Made by a program: the position numbers and the translations under genes. A stretch of 9,062 nucleotides of DNA from Chloroflexota bacterium (GTDB lineage: Bacteria; Chloroflexota; Anaerolineae; B4-G1; DUEL01), in the NCBI GenBank assembly GCA_017743275.1, contig JAGHZG010000039.1:1-9062 (forward strand), read 5' to 3'. A model generated the notes under the pieces. That model was not told the DNA's origin, ran no database searches, and saw nothing but the letters and a program-made list of their open reading frames with translations. Positions 8,002 to 9,062 of this stretch are shown piece by piece (position 1 is the first letter of the stretch; each line of letters starts with the position of its first letter).

Positions 8002-9062
8002 ATGGCACTCACTGGCTTGCAAATCTATAAACTGCTCCCGCAGACCAACTGCAAGGAGTGCGGGTTTCCCACTTGCCTGGCCTTCGCCATGAAACTGGCG
8101 GCCAAGCAGGCCGAACTCTCCGCCTGCCCCTACGTCTCGGAGGAGGCCAGGGCCCAACTGGACGCCGCCGCTGCGCCGCCCATCCGTCTGGTCTCTGTGG
8201 AGGGGCCCGGGCACAAGGTGGAGGTGGGCAACGAGACGGTCCTCTTCCGCCACGAAAAGACCTTCTACCATCCGCCGGGCCTCTTCGTGCGGGTGAAGGA
8301 TGCCGGGTCTCTGGAGCAGGTCAAGGGCGCGGCAAAGGAAGCGATGGACTACTCCGTTACCTACGTGGGAATGGACCTTCATCTGGACGGCATCGCAGTG
8401 GAGGCAACCTCTGGCAACCCGGAGACCTTCGCGGCGGCGGTGCAGGCGGTGCGGGAGGTCACCGACCGTCCCCTTATCCTGATGGCGTCCGACCCGGCCG
8501 TGCTGAAGGCCGGGCTGGCGGCCGCCGACGGCACCCGTCCGCTCCTCTACGCCGCCACGGCGGAGAACTGGCAGGCGGTGGCGGAAATCGCCAAAGCGGC
8601 CAACGCCCCCGTCGCCGTTCGCGCCGACTCGCTGGACGACCTGGCCGACCTGGCCGAGAAGGTGAAAGGCGCCGGCATCCAGGACATCGTGCTGGACCCC
8701 GGCGTGCGCGATCCAGCCGGGACGCTGGTCACGCTGACCCATCTGCGCCGCCTGGCGCTGAAGAAGAACTTCCGCCCGCTGGGCTTCCCCATCATCACCT
8801 TCCCCGGCGAGGGCGCGTCCGACGTTATTGAGGAAGCGCAACTGGCGGCCCAGCACATCGCCAAGTACGCGGGCTTCATCGTCCTGGACCGCTTCGCCCC
8901 GGAGATGGCCTATGCCCTGATGGCCTGGCGGGTCAACATCTACACCAACCCGCAGGAGCCCATCAAGGTCCAGCCGGGTGTCTACGAGATCAACAATCCG
9001 AAGCCCGACTCGCCGGTGATGATCACCACCAACTTCTCCATCACCTACTTCTCGGTGGCCAA
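8002..9062 (+). CDS. acsC: Corrinoid iron-sulfur protein large subunit, 3' end beyond window
   Basis: The large subunit of the corrinoid iron-sulfur protein holds the 4Fe-4S cluster that re-activates the corrinoid by reduction, and the B12-binding domain that carries the methyl group. The frame is open from the ATG at 8002 to the window edge (353 codons plus two bases). The Moorella protein has about 446 residues, so roughly the last 90-100, including the C-terminal corrinoid domain, are missing here. The N-terminal Fe-S domain has Cys17, Cys20, Cys25 and Cys42 (NCKECGFPTC, then a cysteine 17 residues on), the expected C-x2-C-x4-C-x16-C pattern. A TIM-barrel region follows, with YVGMDLHLDGIAVEA, DIVLDPG and the conserved PIITFPGEGASD. 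AAAGGAGG and GGAGGA lie just upstream of the start. The gene follows acsD by 30 nt in the same operon. Confidence 0.95.
   Translation, partial: MALTGLQIYKLLPQTNCKECGFPTCLAFAMKLAAKQAELSACPYVSEEARAQLDAAAAPPIRLVSVEGPGHKVEVGNETVLFRHEKTFYHPPGLFVRVKDAGSLEQVKGAAKEAMDYSVTYVGMDLHLDGIAVEATSGNPETFAAAVQAVREVTDRPLILMASDPAVLKAGLAAADGTRPLLYAATAENWQAVAEIAKAANAPVAVRADSLDDLADLAEKVKGAGIQDIVLDPGVRDPAGTLVTLTHLRRLALKKNFRPLGFPIITFPGEGASDVIEEAQLAAQHIAKYAGFIVLDRFAPEMAYALMAWRVNIYTNPQEPIKVQPGVYEINNPKPDSPVMITTNFSITYFSVA

Noticed and set aside
8058..8831. A 257-codon plus-strand frame inside acsC
   Set aside because: It is the wrong frame. The acsC frame from 8002 has the Fe-S cysteine motif, the family signatures and a proper Shine-Dalgarno.
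6946..8856. A 636-codon minus-strand open frame across acsD and acsC
   Set aside because: It is antisense to two clear pathway genes and covers the promoter region, with no domain signature. It is a codon-bias shadow.

Overview
This window carries most of a bacterial Wood-Ljungdahl (reductive acetyl-CoA) gene cluster, with every gene on the plus strand. In order: fhs (formate-tetrahydrofolate ligase, 52-1905); a small cysteine-free protein with a heavy-metal-associated (HMA)-like fold (2012-2347); acsA/cooS (Ni-Fe-S carbon monoxide dehydrogenase, 2516-4510); acsB (acetyl-CoA synthase, 4514-6799); acsD (corrinoid iron-sulfur protein small subunit, 7009-7971); and the first 353 codons of acsC (corrinoid iron-sulfur protein large subunit, 8002 to the window end). 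Fhs starts the methyl branch. AcsC/AcsD carry the methyl group on a corrinoid. AcsA makes CO from CO2, and AcsB joins methyl, CO and CoA into acetyl-CoA. The metal-cluster ligands of AcsA, AcsB and the AcsC N-terminus are all in place, so the system looks functional. The sequence alone does not show whether it runs toward acetogenesis, autotrophy or acetate oxidation.

The DNA is GC-rich, every start has a strong Shine-Dalgarno sequence, and the ACS is the long bacterial form with an N-terminal CODH-contacting region. The gaps hold AT-rich simple repeats (CGTAA/GTAATGC words and GAATCAGAA/GATTCTGT arrays) and a GC-rich palindromic repeat. From memory this mix resembles uncultivated Chloroflexota (Anaerolineae and relatives). 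That is an inference from style, not a demonstrated placement.

Layout and regulation: fhs, the HMA-like gene, acsA and acsB read as one unit, with acsA/acsB only 3 nt apart. The fhs-HMA gap holds a 13-bp hairpin with a GCAA tetraloop. The HMA-acsA gap is almost entirely two opposed repeat arrays that could fold into a long rod. After acsB comes a palindromic repeat, a strong terminator-like hairpin, and then a sigma-70-type promoter (TTGACA, 17-nt spacer, TATCTT) for acsD-acsC. The corrinoid protein genes therefore appear to form a separate transcription unit.

The points most worth following up are the cysteine-free HMA-like protein inside the CODH/ACS operon, the long eukaryote-like form of Fhs, the structured repeat gap ahead of acsA, and the terminator/promoter pair that splits the pathway into two units.
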